Shown piece by piece: positions 12,001-27,100 of a DNA stretch of 64,000 bases (positions are counted from its first letter, which is position 1; each line of letters begins with the position of its first letter). The stretch spans positions 17,433,521-17,497,520 of the forward strand of contig NC_092562.1 of assembly GCF_037975245.1 (NCBI RefSeq), given 5' to 3'. The position numbers were made by a program, and so were the translations under genes. The notes under the pieces were generated by a model. The model had not been told where the DNA came from. It ran no database searches and worked only from the letters and a program-made list of their open reading frames with translations. The stretch comes from Apostichopus japonicus. Its lineage: Eukaryota > Echinodermata > Holothuroidea > Aspidochirotida > Stichopodidae.

Positions 12001-15000
12001 GGGAGCTGTAAGTATTAGTTAATCCACCTAATATCTCAGTCCAAACAGTGGCGCGATGGCTTGGCGCACTGTACGAGCTGATGATCGAGACTCTCTTTTG
12101 CATCCCTGGTTCGAACCCCGGGTGATGACGTCTTTTGCCGATCTTTTACAGCAAGTGCCTACACGGGGAGCTGTAAGTATTAGTTAATCCACCTAATATC
12201 TCAGTCCAAACAGTGGCGCGATGGCTTGGCGCACTGTACGAGCTGATGATCGAGACTCTCTTTTGCATCCCTGGTTCGAACCCCGGGTGATGACGTCTTT
12301 TGCCGATCTTTTACAGCAAGTGCCTACACGGGGAGCTGTAAGTATTAGTTAATCCACCTAATATCTCAGTCCAAACAGTGGCGCGATGGCTTGGCGCACT
12401 GTACGAGCTGATGATCGAGACTCTCTTTTGCATCCCTGGTTCGAACCCCGGGTGATGACGTCTTTTGCCGATCTTTTACAGCAAGTGCCTACACGGGGAG
12501 CTGTAAGTATTAGTTAATCCACCTAATATCTCAGTCCAAACAGTGGCGCGATGGCTTGGCGCACTGTACGAGCTGATGATCGAGACTCTCTTTTGCATCC
12601 CTGGTTCGAACCCCGGGTGATGACGTCTTTTGCCGATCTTTTACAGCAAGTGCCTACACGGGGAGCTGTAAGTATTAGTTAATCCACCTAATATCTCAGT
12701 CCAAACAGTGGCGCGATGGCTTGGCGCACTGTACGAGCTGATGATCGAGACTCTCTTTTGCATCCCTGGTTCGAACCCCGGGTGATGACGTCTTTTGCCG
12801 ATCTTTTACAGCAAGTGCCTACACGGGGAGCTGTAAGTATTAGTTAATCCACCTAATATCTCAGTCCAAACAGTGGCGCGATGGCTTGGCGCACTGTACG
12901 AGCTGATGATCGAGACTCTCTTTTGCATCCCTGGTTCGAACCCCGGGTGATGACGTCTTTTGCCGATCTTTTACAGCAAGTGCCTACACGGGGAGCTGTA
13001 AGTATTAGTTAATCCACCTAATATCTCAGTCCAAACAGTGGCGCGATGGCTTGGCGCACTGTACGAGCTGATGATCGAGACTCTCTTTTGCATCCCTGGT
13101 TCGAACCCCGGGTGATGACGTCTTTTGCCGATCTTTTACAGCAAGTGCCTACACGGGGAGCTGTAAGTATTAGTTAATCCACCTAATATCTCAGTCCAAA
13201 CAGTGGCGCGATGGCTTGGCGCACTGTACGAGCTGATGATCGAGACTCTCTTTTGCATCCCTGGTTCGAACCCCGGGTGATGACGTCTTTTGCCGATCTT
13301 TTACAGCAAGTGCCTACACGGGGAGCTGTAAGTATTAGTTAATCCACCTAATATCTCAGTCCAAACAGTGGCGCGATGGCTTGGCGCACTGTACGAGCTG
13401 ATGATCGAGACTCTCTTTTGCATCCCTGGTTCGAACCCCGGGTGATGACGTCTTTTGCCGATCTTTTACAGCAAGTGCCTACACGGGGAGCTGTAAGTAT
13501 TAGTTAATCCACCTAATATCTCAGTCCAAACAGTGGCGCGATGGCTTGGCGCACTGTACGAGCTGATGATCGAGACTCTCTTTTGCATCCCTGGTTCGAA
13601 CCCCGGGTGATGACGTCTTTTGCCGATCTTTTACAGCAAGTGCCTACACGGGGAGCTGTAAGTATTAGTTAATCCACCTAATATCTCAGTCCAAACAGTG
13701 GCGCGATGGCTTGGCGCACTGTACGAGCTGATGATCGAGACTCTCTTTTGCATCCCTGGTTCGAACCCCGGGTGATGACGTCTTTTGCCGATCTTTTACA
13801 GCAAGTGCCTACACGGGGAGCTGTAAGTATTAGTTAATCCACCTAATATCTCAGTCCAAACAGTGGCGCGATGGCTTGGCGCACTGTACGAGCTGATGAT
13901 CGAGACTCTCTTTTGCATCCCTGGTTCGAACCCCGGGTGATGACGTCTTTTGCCGATCTTTTACAGCAAGTGCCTACACGGGGAGCTGTAAGTATTAGTT
14001 AATCCACCTAATATCTCAGTCCAAACAGTGGCGCGATGGCTTGGCGCACTGTACGAGCTGATGATCGAGACTCTCTTTTGCATCCCTGGTTCGAACCCCG
14101 GGTGATGACGTCTTTTGCCGATCTTTTACAGCAAGTGCCTACACGGGGAGCTGTAAGTATTAGTTAATCCACCTAATATCTCAGTCCAAACAGTGGCGCG
14201 ATGGCTTGGCGCACTGTACGAGCTGATGATCGAGACTCTCTTTTGCATCCCTGGTTCGAACCCCGGGTGATGACGTCTTTTGCCGATCTTTTACAGCAAG
14301 TGCCTACACGGGGAGCTGTAAGTATTAGTTAATCCACCTAATATCTCAGTCCAAACAGTGGCGCGATGGCTTGGCGCACTGTACGAGCTGATGATCGAGA
14401 CTCTCTTTTGCATCCCTGGTTCGAACCCCGGGTGATGACGTCTTTTGCCGATCTTTTACAGCAAGTGCCTACACGGGGAGCTGTAAGTATTAGTTAATCC
14501 ACCTAATATCTCAGTCCAAACAGTGGCGCGATGGCTTGGCGCACTGTACGAGCTGATGATCGAGACTCTCTTTTGCATCCCTGGTTCGAACCCCGGGTGA
14601 TGACGTCTTTTGCCGATCTTTTACAGCAAGTGCCTACACGGGGAGCTGTAAGTATTAGTTAATCCACCTAATATCTCAGTCCAAACAGTGGCGCGATGGC
14701 TTGGCGCACTGTACGAGCTGATGATCGAGACTCTCTTTTGCATCCCTGGTTCGAACCCCGGGTGATGACGTCTTTTGCCGATCTTTTACAGCAAGTGCCT
14801 ACACGGGGAGCTGTAAGTATTAGTTAATCCACCTAATATCTCAGTCCAAACAGTGGCGCGATGGCTTGGCGCACTGTACGAGCTGATGATCGAGACTCTC
14901 TTTTGCATCCCTGGTTCGAACCCCGGGTGATGACGTCTTTTGCCGATCTTTTACAGCAAGTGCCTACACGGGGAGCTGTAAGTATTAGTTAATCCACCTA

Positions 15001-18000
15001 ATATCTCAGTCCAAACAGTGGCGCGATGGCTTGGCGCACTGTACGAGCTGATGATCGAGACTCTCTTTTGCATCCCTGGTTCGAACCCCGGGTGATGACG
15101 TCTTTTGCCGATCTTTTACAGCAAGTGCCTACACGGGGAGCTGTAAGTATTAGTTAATCCACCTAATATCTCAGTCCAAACAGTGGCGCGATGGCTTGGC
15201 GCACTGTACGAGCTGATGATCGAGACTCTCTTTTGCATCCCTGGTTCGAACCCCGGGTGATGACGTCTTTTGCCGATCTTTTACAGCAAGTGCCTACACG
15301 GGGAGCTGTAAGTATTAGTTAATCCACCTAATATCTCAGTCCAAACAGTGGCGCGATGGCTTGGCGCACTGTACGAGCTGATGATCGAGACTCTCTTTTG
15401 CATCCCTGGTTCGAACCCCGGGTGATGACGTCTTTTGCCGATCTTTTACAGCAAGTGCCTACACGGGGAGCTGTAAGTATTAGTTAATCCACCTAATATC
15501 TCAGTCCAAACAGTGGCGCGATGGCTTGGCGCACTGTACGAGCTGATGATCGAGACTCTCTTTTGCATCCCTGGTTCGAACCCCGGGTGATGACGTCTTT
15601 TGCCGATCTTTTACAGCAAGTGCCTACACGGGGAGCTGTAAGTATTAGTTAATCCACCTAATATCTCAGTCCAAACAGTGGCGCGATGGCTTGGCGCACT
15701 GTACGAGCTGATGATCGAGACTCTCTTTTGCATCCCTGGTTCGAACCCCGGGTGATGACGTCTTTTGCCGATCTTTTACAGCAAGTGCCTACACGGGGAG
15801 CTGTAAGTATTAGTTAATCCACCTAATATCTCAGTCCAAACAGTGGCGCGATGGCTTGGCGCACTGTACGAGCTGATGATCGAGACTCTCTTTTGCATCC
15901 CTGGTTCGAACCCCGGGTGATGACGTCTTTTGCCGATCTTTTACAGCAAGTGCCTACACGGGGAGCTGTAAGTATTAGTTAATCCACCTAATATCTCAGT
16001 CCAAACAGTGGCGCGATGGCTTGGCGCACTGTACGAGCTGATGATCGAGACTCTCTTTTGCATCCCTGGTTCGAACCCCGGGTGATGACGTCTTTTGCCG
16101 ATCTTTTACAGCAAGTGCCTACACGGGGAGCTGTAAGTATTAGTTAATCCACCTAATATCTCAGTCCAAACAGTGGCGCGATGGCTTGGCGCACTGTACG
16201 AGCTGATGATCGAGACTCTCTTTTGCATCCCTGGTTCGAACCCCGGGTGATGACGTCTTTTGCCGATCTTTTACAGCAAGTGCCTACACGGGGAGCTGTA
16301 AGTATTAGTTAATCCACCTAATATCTCAGTCCAAACAGTGGCGCGATGGCTTGGCGCACTGTACGAGCTGATGATCGAGACTCTCTTTTGCATCCCTGGT
16401 TCGAACCCCGGGTGATGACGTCTTTTGCCGATCTTTTACAGCAAGTGCCTACACGGGGAGCTGTAAGTATTAGTTAATCCACCTAATATCTCAGTCCAAA
16501 CAGTGGCGCGATGGCTTGGCGCACTGTACGAGCTGATGATCGAGACTCTCTTTTGCATCCCTGGTTCGAACCCCGGGTGATGACGTCTTTTGCCGATCTT
16601 TTACAGCAAGTGCCTACACGGGGAGCTGTAAGTATTAGTTAATCCACCTAATATCTCAGTCCAAACAGTGGCGCGATGGCTTGGCGCACTGTACGAGCTG
16701 ATGATCGAGACTCTCTTTTGCATCCCTGGTTCGAACCCCGGGTGATGACGTCTTTTGCCGATCTTTTACAGCAAGTGCCTACACGGGGAGCTGTAAGTAT
16801 TAGTTAATCCACCTAATATCTCAGTCCAAACAGTGGCGCGATGGCTTGGCGCACTGTACGAGCTGATGATCGAGACTCTCTTTTGCATCCCTGGTTCGAA
16901 CCCCGGGTGATGACGTCTTTTGCCGATCTTTTACAGCAAGTGCCTACACGGGGAGCTGTAAGTATTAGTTAATCCACCTAATATCTCAGTCCAAACAGTG
17001 GCGCGATGGCTTGGCGCACTGTACGAGCTGATGATCGAGACTCTCTTTTGCATCCCTGGTTCGAACCCCGGGTGATGACGTCTTTTGCCGATCTTTTACA
17101 GCAAGTGCCTACACGGGGAGCTGTAAGTATTAGTTAATCCACCTAATATCTCAGTCCAAACAGTGGCGCGATGGCTTGGCGCACTGTACGAGCTGATGAT
17201 CGAGACTCTCTTTTGCATCCCTGGTTCGAACCCCGGGTGATGACGTCTTTTGCCGATCTTTTACAGCAAGTGCCTACACGGGGAGCTGTAAGTATTAGTT
17301 AATCCACCTAATATCTCAGTCCAAACAGTGGCGCGATGGCTTGGCGCACTGTACGAGCTGATGATCGAGACTCTCTTTTGCATCCCTGGTTCGAACCCCG
17401 GGTGATGACGTCTTTTGCCGATCTTTTACAGCAAGTGCCTACACGGGGAGCTGTAAGTATTAGTTAATCCACCTAATATCTCAGTCCAAACAGTGGCGCG
17501 ATGGCTTGGCGCACTGTACGAGCTGATGATCGAGACTCTCTTTTGCATCCCTGGTTCGAACCCCGGGTGATGACGTCTTTTGCCGATCTTTTACAGCAAG
17601 TGCCTACACGGGGAGCTGTAAGTATTAGTTAATCCACCTAATATCTCAGTCCAAACAGTGGCGCGATGGCTTGGCGCACTGTACGAGCTGATGATCGAGA
17701 CTCTCTTTTGCATCCCTGGTTCGAACCCCGGGTGATGACGTCTTTTGCCGATCTTTTACAGCAAGTGCCTACACGGGGAGCTGTAAGTATTAGTTAATCC
17801 ACCTAATATCTCAGTCCAAACAGTGGCGCGATGGCTTGGCGCACTGTACGAGCTGATGATCGAGACTCTCTTTTGCATCCCTGGTTCGAACCCCGGGTGA
17901 TGACGTCTTTTGCCGATCTTTTACAGCAAGTGCCTACACGGGGAGCTGTAAGTATTAGTTAATCCACCTAATATCTCAGTCCAAACAGTGGCGCGATGGC

Positions 18001-20180
18001 TTGGCGCACTGTACGAGCTGATGATCGAGACTCTCTTTTGCATCCCTGGTTCGAACCCCGGGTGATGACGTCTTTTGCCGATCTTTTACAGCAAGTGCCT
18101 ACACGGGGAGCTGTAAGTATTAGTTAATCCACCTAATATCTCAGTCCAAACAGTGGCGCGATGGCTTGGCGCACTGTACGAGCTGATGATCGAGACTCTC
18201 TTTTGCATCCCTGGTTCGAACCCCGGGTGATGACGTCTTTTGCCGATCTTTTACAGCAAGTGCCTACACGGGGAGCTGTAAGTATTAGTTAATCCACCTA
18301 ATATCTCAGTCCAAACAGTGGCGCGATGGCTTGGCGCACTGTACGAGCTGATGATCGAGACTCTCTTTTGCATCCCTGGTTCGAACCCCGGGTGATGACG
18401 TCTTTTGCCGATCTTTTACAGCAAGTGCCTACACGGGGAGCTGTAAGTATTAGTTAATCCACCTAATATCTCAGTCCAAACAGTGGCGCGATGGCTTGGC
18501 GCACTGTACGAGCTGATGATCGAGACTCTCTTTTGCATCCCTGGTTCGAACCCCGGGTGATGACGTCTTTTGCCGATCTTTTACAGCAAGTGCCTACACG
18601 GGGAGCTGTAAGTATTAGTTAATCCACCTAATATCTCAGTCCAAACAGTGGCGCGATGGCTTGGCGCACTGTACGAGCTGATGATCGAGACTCTCTTTTG
18701 CATCCCTGGTTCGAACCCCGGGTGATGACGTCTTTTGCCGATCTTTTACAGCAAGTGCCTACACGGGGAGCTGTAAGTATTAGTTAATCCACCTAATATC
18801 TCAGTCCAAACAGTGGCGCGATGGCTTGGCGCACTGTACGAGCTGATGATCGAGACTCTCTTTTGCATCCCTGGTTCGAACCCCGGGTGATGACGTCTTT
18901 TGCCGATCTTTTACAGCAAGTGCCTACACGGGGAGCTGTAAGTATTAGTTAATCCACCTAATATCTCAGTCCAAACAGTGGCGCGATGGCTTGGCGCACT
19001 GTACGAGCTGATGATCGAGACTCTCTTTTGCATCCCTGGTTCGAACCCCGGGTGATGACGTCTTTTGCCGATCTTTTACAGCAAGTGCCTACACGGGGAG
19101 CTGTAAGTATTAGTTAATCCACCTAATATCTCAGTCCAAACAGTGGCGCGATGGCTTGGCGCACTGTACGAGCTGATGATCGAGACTCTCTTTTGCATCC
19201 CTGGTTCGAACCCCGGGTGATGACGTCTTTTGCCGATCTTTTACAGCAAGTGCCTACACGGGGAGCTGTAAGTATTAGTTAATCCACCTAATATCTCAGT
19301 CCAAACAGTGGCGCGATGGCTTGGCGCACTGTACGAGCTGATGATCGAGACTCTCTTTTGCATCCCTGGTTCGAACCCCGGGTGATGACGTCTTTTGCCG
19401 ATCTTTTACAGCAAGTGCCTACACGGGGAGCTGTAAGTATTAGTTAATCCACCTAATATCTCAGTCCAAACAGTGGCGCGATGGCTTGGCGCACTGTACG
19501 AGCTGATGATCGAGACTCTCTTTTGCATCCCTGGTTCGAACCCCGGGTGATGACGTCTTTTGCCGATCTTTTACAGCAAGTGCCTACACGGGGAGCTGTA
19601 AGTATTAGTTAATCCACCTAATATCTCAGTCCAAACAGTGGCGCGATGGCTTGGCGCACTGTACGAGCTGATGATCGAGACTCTCTTTTGCATCCCTGGT
19701 TCGAACCCCGGGTGATGACGTCTTTTGCCGATCTTTTACAGCAAGTGCCTACACGGGGAGCTGTAAGTATTAGTTAATCCACCTAATATCTCAGTCCAAA
19801 CAGTGGCGCGATGGCTTGGCGCACTGTACGAGCTGATGATCGAGACTCTCTTTTGCATCCCTGGTTCGAACCCCGGGTGATGACGTCTTTTGCCGATCTT
19901 TTACAGCAAGTGCCTACACGGGGAGCTGTAAGTATTAGTTAATCCACCTAATATCTCAGTCCAAACAGTGGCGCGATGGCTTGGCGCACTGTACGAGCTG
20001 ATGATCGAGACTCTCTTTTGCATCCCTGGTTCGAACCCCGGGTGATGACGTCTTTTGCCGATCTTTTACAGCAAGTGCCTACACGGGGAGCTGTAAGTAT
20101 TAGTTAATCCACCTAATATCTCAGTCCAAACAGTGGCGCGATGGCTTGGCGCACTGTACGAGCTGATGATCGAGACTCTC
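6001..20180 (+). repeat. Satellite block B, about 86 perfect copies
   Basis: The 165-bp register is kept exactly: GGTGATGACG at 6181 recurs at 20041, which is 84 units of 165 later. I see no substitutions or indels in this stretch. Every copy carries the A box, D arm, B box, T arm, three T4 runs and the splice-like hairpin described for the example monomer. No gene, unique insertion or other element interrupts it. Confidence 0.95.
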
Positions 20181-21192
20181 TTTGCATCCCTGGTTCGAAC
20201 CCGGGTGATGACGTCTTTTGCCGATCTTTTACAGCAAGTGCCTACACGGGGAGCTGTAAGTATTAGTTAATCCACCTAATATCTCAGTCCAAACAGTGGC
20301 GCGATGGCTTGGCGCACTGTACGAGCTGATGATCGAGACTCTCTTTTGCATCCCTGGGTTCGAACCCGGGTGATGACGTCTTTTGCCGATCTTTTACAGC
20401 AAGTGCCTACACGGGAGCTGTAAGTATTAGTTAATCCACCTAATATCTCAGTCCAAACAGTGGCGCGATGGCTTGGCGCACTGTACGAGCTGATGATCGA
20501 GACTCTCTTTTGCATCCCTGGTTCGAACCCCGGGTGATGACGTCTTTTGCCGATCTTTTACAGCAAGTGCCTACACGGGGAGCTGTAAGTATTAGTTTAA
20601 TCCACCTAATATCTCAGTCCAAACAGTGGCGCGATGGCTTGGCGCACTGTACGAGCTGATGATCGAGACTCTCTTTTGCATCCCTGGTTCGAACCCCGGG
20701 TGATGACGTCTTTTGCCGATCTTTTACAGCAAGTGCCTACACGGGGGAGCTGTAAGTATTAGTTAATCCACCTAATATCTCAGTCCAACAGTGGCGCGAT
20801 GGCTTGGCGCACTGTACGAGCTGATGATCGAGACTCTCTTTTGCATCCCTGGTTCGAACCCCGGGTGATGACGTCTTTTGCCGATCTTTTACAGCAAGTG
20901 CCTACACGGGGAGCTGTAAGTATTAGTTAATCCACCTAATATCTCAGTCCAAACAGTGGCGCGATGGCTTGGCGCACTGTACGAGCTGATGATCGAGACT
21001 CTCTTTTGCATCCCTGGTTCGAACCCCGGGTGATGACGTCTTTTGCCGATCTTTTACAGCAAGTGCCTACACGGGGAGCAGTAAGTATTAGTTAATCCAC
21101 CTAATATCTCAGTCCAAACAGTGGCGCGATGGCTTGGCGCACTGTACGAGCTGATGATCGAGACTCTCTTTTGCATCCCTGGTTCGAACCCG
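20181..21192 (+). repeat. Satellite patch with one-base indels, about 6 copies
   Basis: Ten small changes cluster in about 1 kb between perfect blocks. They are a missing T in the CTCTTTTGC run (about 20182), missing C in the CCCC run (about 20201, 20365 and 21191), an extra G (about 20357), a missing G (about 20413), an extra T (about 20597), an extra G (about 20743), a missing A (about 20788) and a T-to-A substitution at 21080. Nine of the ten are homopolymer length changes, the typical error of long single-molecule reads. Genuine divergence would be expected to give mainly substitutions. The patch may mark a low-coverage join inside the array. Confidence 0.85.
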
Positions 21193-24100
21193 GGTGATGA
21201 CGTCTTTTGCCGATCTTTTACAGCAAGTGCCTACACGGGGAGCTGTAAGTATTAGTTAATCCACCTAATATCTCAGTCCAAACAGTGGCGCGATGGCTTG
21301 GCGCACTGTACGAGCTGATGATCGAGACTCTCTTTTGCATCCCTGGTTCGAACCCCGGGTGATGACGTCTTTTGCCGATCTTTTACAGCAAGTGCCTACA
21401 CGGGGAGCTGTAAGTATTAGTTAATCCACCTAATATCTCAGTCCAAACAGTGGCGCGATGGCTTGGCGCACTGTACGAGCTGATGATCGAGACTCTCTTT
21501 TGCATCCCTGGTTCGAACCCCGGGTGATGACGTCTTTTGCCGATCTTTTACAGCAAGTGCCTACACGGGGAGCTGTAAGTATTAGTTAATCCACCTAATA
21601 TCTCAGTCCAAACAGTGGCGCGATGGCTTGGCGCACTGTACGAGCTGATGATCGAGACTCTCTTTTGCATCCCTGGTTCGAACCCCGGGTGATGACGTCT
21701 TTTGCCGATCTTTTACAGCAAGTGCCTACACGGGGAGCTGTAAGTATTAGTTAATCCACCTAATATCTCAGTCCAAACAGTGGCGCGATGGCTTGGCGCA
21801 CTGTACGAGCTGATGATCGAGACTCTCTTTTGCATCCCTGGTTCGAACCCCGGGTGATGACGTCTTTTGCCGATCTTTTACAGCAAGTGCCTACACGGGG
21901 AGCTGTAAGTATTAGTTAATCCACCTAATATCTCAGTCCAAACAGTGGCGCGATGGCTTGGCGCACTGTACGAGCTGATGATCGAGACTCTCTTTTGCAT
22001 CCCTGGTTCGAACCCCGGGTGATGACGTCTTTTGCCGATCTTTTACAGCAAGTGCCTACACGGGGAGCTGTAAGTATTAGTTAATCCACCTAATATCTCA
22101 GTCCAAACAGTGGCGCGATGGCTTGGCGCACTGTACGAGCTGATGATCGAGACTCTCTTTTGCATCCCTGGTTCGAACCCCGGGTGATGACGTCTTTTGC
22201 CGATCTTTTACAGCAAGTGCCTACACGGGGAGCTGTAAGTATTAGTTAATCCACCTAATATCTCAGTCCAAACAGTGGCGCGATGGCTTGGCGCACTGTA
22301 CGAGCTGATGATCGAGACTCTCTTTTGCATCCCTGGTTCGAACCCCGGGTGATGACGTCTTTTGCCGATCTTTTACAGCAAGTGCCTACACGGGGAGCTG
22401 TAAGTATTAGTTAATCCACCTAATATCTCAGTCCAAACAGTGGCGCGATGGCTTGGCGCACTGTACGAGCTGATGATCGAGACTCTCTTTTGCATCCCTG
22501 GTTCGAACCCCGGGTGATGACGTCTTTTGCCGATCTTTTACAGCAAGTGCCTACACGGGGAGCTGTAAGTATTAGTTAATCCACCTAATATCTCAGTCCA
22601 AACAGTGGCGCGATGGCTTGGCGCACTGTACGAGCTGATGATCGAGACTCTCTTTTGCATCCCTGGTTCGAACCCCGGGTGATGACGTCTTTTGCCGATC
22701 TTTTACAGCAAGTGCCTACACGGGGAGCTGTAAGTATTAGTTAATCCACCTAATATCTCAGTCCAAACAGTGGCGCGATGGCTTGGCGCACTGTACGAGC
22801 TGATGATCGAGACTCTCTTTTGCATCCCTGGTTCGAACCCCGGGTGATGACGTCTTTTGCCGATCTTTTACAGCAAGTGCCTACACGGGGAGCTGTAAGT
22901 ATTAGTTAATCCACCTAATATCTCAGTCCAAACAGTGGCGCGATGGCTTGGCGCACTGTACGAGCTGATGATCGAGACTCTCTTTTGCATCCCTGGTTCG
23001 AACCCCGGGTGATGACGTCTTTTGCCGATCTTTTACAGCAAGTGCCTACACGGGGAGCTGTAAGTATTAGTTAATCCACCTAATATCTCAGTCCAAACAG
23101 TGGCGCGATGGCTTGGCGCACTGTACGAGCTGATGATCGAGACTCTCTTTTGCATCCCTGGTTCGAACCCCGGGTGATGACGTCTTTTGCCGATCTTTTA
23201 CAGCAAGTGCCTACACGGGGAGCTGTAAGTATTAGTTAATCCACCTAATATCTCAGTCCAAACAGTGGCGCGATGGCTTGGCGCACTGTACGAGCTGATG
23301 ATCGAGACTCTCTTTTGCATCCCTGGTTCGAACCCCGGGTGATGACGTCTTTTGCCGATCTTTTACAGCAAGTGCCTACACGGGGAGCTGTAAGTATTAG
23401 TTAATCCACCTAATATCTCAGTCCAAACAGTGGCGCGATGGCTTGGCGCACTGTACGAGCTGATGATCGAGACTCTCTTTTGCATCCCTGGTTCGAACCC
23501 CGGGTGATGACGTCTTTTGCCGAACTTTTACAGCTAGTGCCTACACGGGGAGCTGTAAGTATTAGTTAATCCACCTAATATCTCAGTCCAAACAGTGGCG
23601 CGATGGCTTGGCGCACTGTACGAGCTGATGATCGAGACTCTCTTTTGCATCCCTGGTTCGAACCCCGGGTGATGACGTCTTTTGCCGATCTTTTACAGCA
23701 AGTGCCTACACGGGGAGCTGTAAGTATTAGTTAATCCACCTAATATCTCAGTCCAAACAGTGGCGCGATGGCTTGGCGCACTGTACGAGCTGATGATCGA
23801 GACTCTCTTTTGCATCCCTGGTTCGAACCCCGGGTGATGACGTCTTTTGCCGATCTTTTACAGCAAGTGCCTACACGGGGAGCTGTAAGTATTAGTTAAT
23901 CCACCTAATATCTCAGTCCAAACAGTGGCGCGATGGCTTGGCGCACTGTACGAGCTGATGATCGAGACTCTCTTTTGCATCCCTGGTTCGAACCCCGGGT
24001 GATGACGTCTTTTGCCGATCTTTTACAGCAAGTGCCTACACGGGGAGCTGTAAGTATTAGTTAATCCACCTAATATCTCAGTCCAAACAGTGGCGCGATG

Positions 24101-27100
24101 GCTTGGCGCACTGTACGAGCTGATGATCGAGACTCTCTTTTGCATCCCTGGTTCGAACCCCGGGTGATGACGTCTTTTGCCGATCTTTTACAGCAAGTGC
24201 CTACACGGGGAGCTGTAAGTATTAGTTAATCCACCTAATATCTCAGTCCAAACAGTGGCGCGATGGCTTGGCGCACTGTACGAGCTGATGATCGAGACTC
24301 TCTTTTGCATCCCTGGTTCGAACCCCGGGTGATGACGTCTTTTGCCGATCTTTTACAGCAAGTGCCTACACGGGGAGCTGTAAGTATTAGTTAATCCACC
24401 TAATATCTCAGTCCAAACAGTGGCGCGATGGCTTGGCGCACTGTACGAGCTGATGATCGAGACTCTCTTTTGCATCCCTGGTTCGAACCCCGGGTGATGA
24501 CGTCTTTTGCCGATCTTTTACAGCAAGTGCCTACACGGGGAGCTGTAAGTATTAGTTAATCCACCTAATATCTCAGTCCAAACAGTGGCGCGATGGCTTG
24601 GCGCACTGTACGAGCTGATGATCGAGACTCTCTTTTGCATCCCTGGTTCGAACCCCGGGTGATGACGTCTTTTGCCGATCTTTTACAGCAAGTGCCTACA
24701 CGGGGAGCTGTAAGTATTAGTTAATCCACCTAATATCTCAGTCCAAACAGTGGCGCGATGGCTTGGCGCACTGTACGAGCTGATGATCGAGACTCTCTTT
24801 TGCATCCCTGGTTCGAACCCCGGGTGATGACGTCTTTTGCCGATCTTTTACAGCAAGTGCCTACACGGGGAGCTGTAAGTATTAGTTAATCCACCTAATA
24901 TCTCAGTCCAAACAGTGGCGCGATGGCTTGGCGCACTGTACGAGCTGATGATCGAGACTCTCTTTTGCATCCCTGGTTCGAACCCCGGGTGATGACGTCT
25001 TTTGCCGATCTTTTACAGCAAGTGCCTACACGGGGAGCTGTAAGTATTAGTTAATCCACCTAATATCTCAGTCCAAACAGTGGCGCGATGGCTTGGCGCA
25101 CTGTACGAGCTGATGATCGAGACTCTCTTTTGCATCCCTGGTTCGAACCCCGGGTGATGACGTCTTTTGCCGATCTTTTACAGCAAGTGCCTACACGGGG
25201 AGCTGTAAGTATTAGTTAATCCACCTAATATCTCAGTCCAAACAGTGGCGCGATGGCTTGGCGCACTGTACGAGCTGATGATCGAGACTCTCTTTTGCAT
25301 CCCTGGTTCGAACCCCGGGTGATGACGTCTTTTGCCGATCTTTTACAGCAAGTGCCTACACGGGGAGCTGTAAGTATTAGTTAATCCACCTAATATCTCA
25401 GTCCAAACAGTGGCGCGATGGCTTGGCGCACTGTACGAGCTGATGATCGAGACTCTCTTTTGCATCCCTGGTTCGAACCCCGGGTGATGACGTCTTTTGC
25501 CGATCTTTTACAGCAAGTGCCTACACGGGGAGCTGTAAGTATTAGTTAATCCACCTAATATCTCAGTCCAAACAGTGGCGCGATGGCTTGGCGCACTGTA
25601 CGAGCTGATGATCGAGACTCTCTTTTGCATCCCTGGTTCGAACCCCGGGTGATGACGTCTTTTGCCGATCTTTTACAGCAAGTGCCTACACGGGGAGCTG
25701 TAAGTATTAGTTAATCCACCTAATATCTCAGTCCAAACAGTGGCGCGATGGCTTGGCGCACTGTACGAGCTGATGATCGAGACTCTCTTTTGCATCCCTG
25801 GTTCGAACCCCGGGTGATGACGTCTTTTGCCGATCTTTTACAGCAAGTGCCTACACGGGGAGCTGTAAGTATTAGTTAATCCACCTAATATCTCAGTCCA
25901 AACAGTGGCGCGATGGCTTGGCGCACTGTACGAGCTGATGATCGAGACTCTCTTTTGCATCCCTGGTTCGAACCCCGGGTGATGACGTCTTTTGCCGATC
26001 TTTTACAGCAAGTGCCTACACGGGGAGCTGTAAGTATTAGTTAATCCACCTAATATCTCAGTCCAAACAGTGGCGCGATGGCTTGGCGCACTGTACGAGC
26101 TGATGATCGAGACTCTCTTTTGCATCCCTGGTTCGAACCCCGGGTGATGACGTCTTTTGCCGATCTTTTACAGCAAGTGCCTACACGGGGAGCTGTAAGT
26201 ATTAGTTAATCCACCTAATATCTCAGTCCAAACAGTGGCGCGATGGCTTGGCGCACTGTACGAGCTGATGATCGAGACTCTCTTTTGCATCCCTGGTTCG
26301 AACCCCGGGTGATGACGTCTTTTGCCGATCTTTTACAGCAAGTGCCTACACGGGGAGCTGTAAGTATTAGTTAATCCACCTAATATCTCAGTCCAAACAG
26401 TGGCGCGATGGCTTGGCGCACTGTACGAGCTGATGATCGAGACTCTCTTTTGCATCCCTGGTTCGAACCCCGGGTGATGACGTCTTTTGCCGATCTTTTA
26501 CAGCAAGTGCCTACACGGGGAGCTGTAAGTATTAGTTAATCCACCTAATATCTCAGTCCAAACAGTGGCGCGATGGCTTGGCGCACTGTACGAGCTGATG
26601 ATCGAGACTCTCTTTTGCATCCCTGGTTCGAACCCCGGGTGATGACGTCTTTTGCCGATCTTTTACAGCAAGTGCCTACACGGGGAGCTGTAAGTATTAG
26701 TTAATCCACCTAATATCTCAGTCCAAACAGTGGCGCGATGGCTTGGCGCACTGTACGAGCTGATGATCGAGACTCTCTTTTGCATCCCTGGTTCGAACCC
26801 CGGGTGATGACGTCTTTTGCCGATCTTTTACAGCAAGTGCCTACACGGGGAGCTGTAAGTATTAGTTAATCCACCTAATATCTCAGTCCAAACAGTGGCG
26901 CGATGGCTTGGCGCACTGTACGAGCTGATGATCGAGACTCTCTTTTGCATCCCTGGTTCGAACCCCGGGTGATGACGTCTTTTGCCGATCTTTTACAGCA
27001 AGTGCCTACACGGGGAGCTGTAAGTATTAGTTAATCCACCTAATATCTCAGTCCAAACAGTGGCGCGATGGCTTGGCGCACTGTACGAGCTGATGATCGA

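Noticed and set aside
20276-20659. Open frames of 79 codons (-, 20276-20515) and 63 codons (+, 20468-20659)
   Set aside because: Both arise only where one-base indels shift the frame past the stop present in every consensus unit. The products are satellite translation with no domain.
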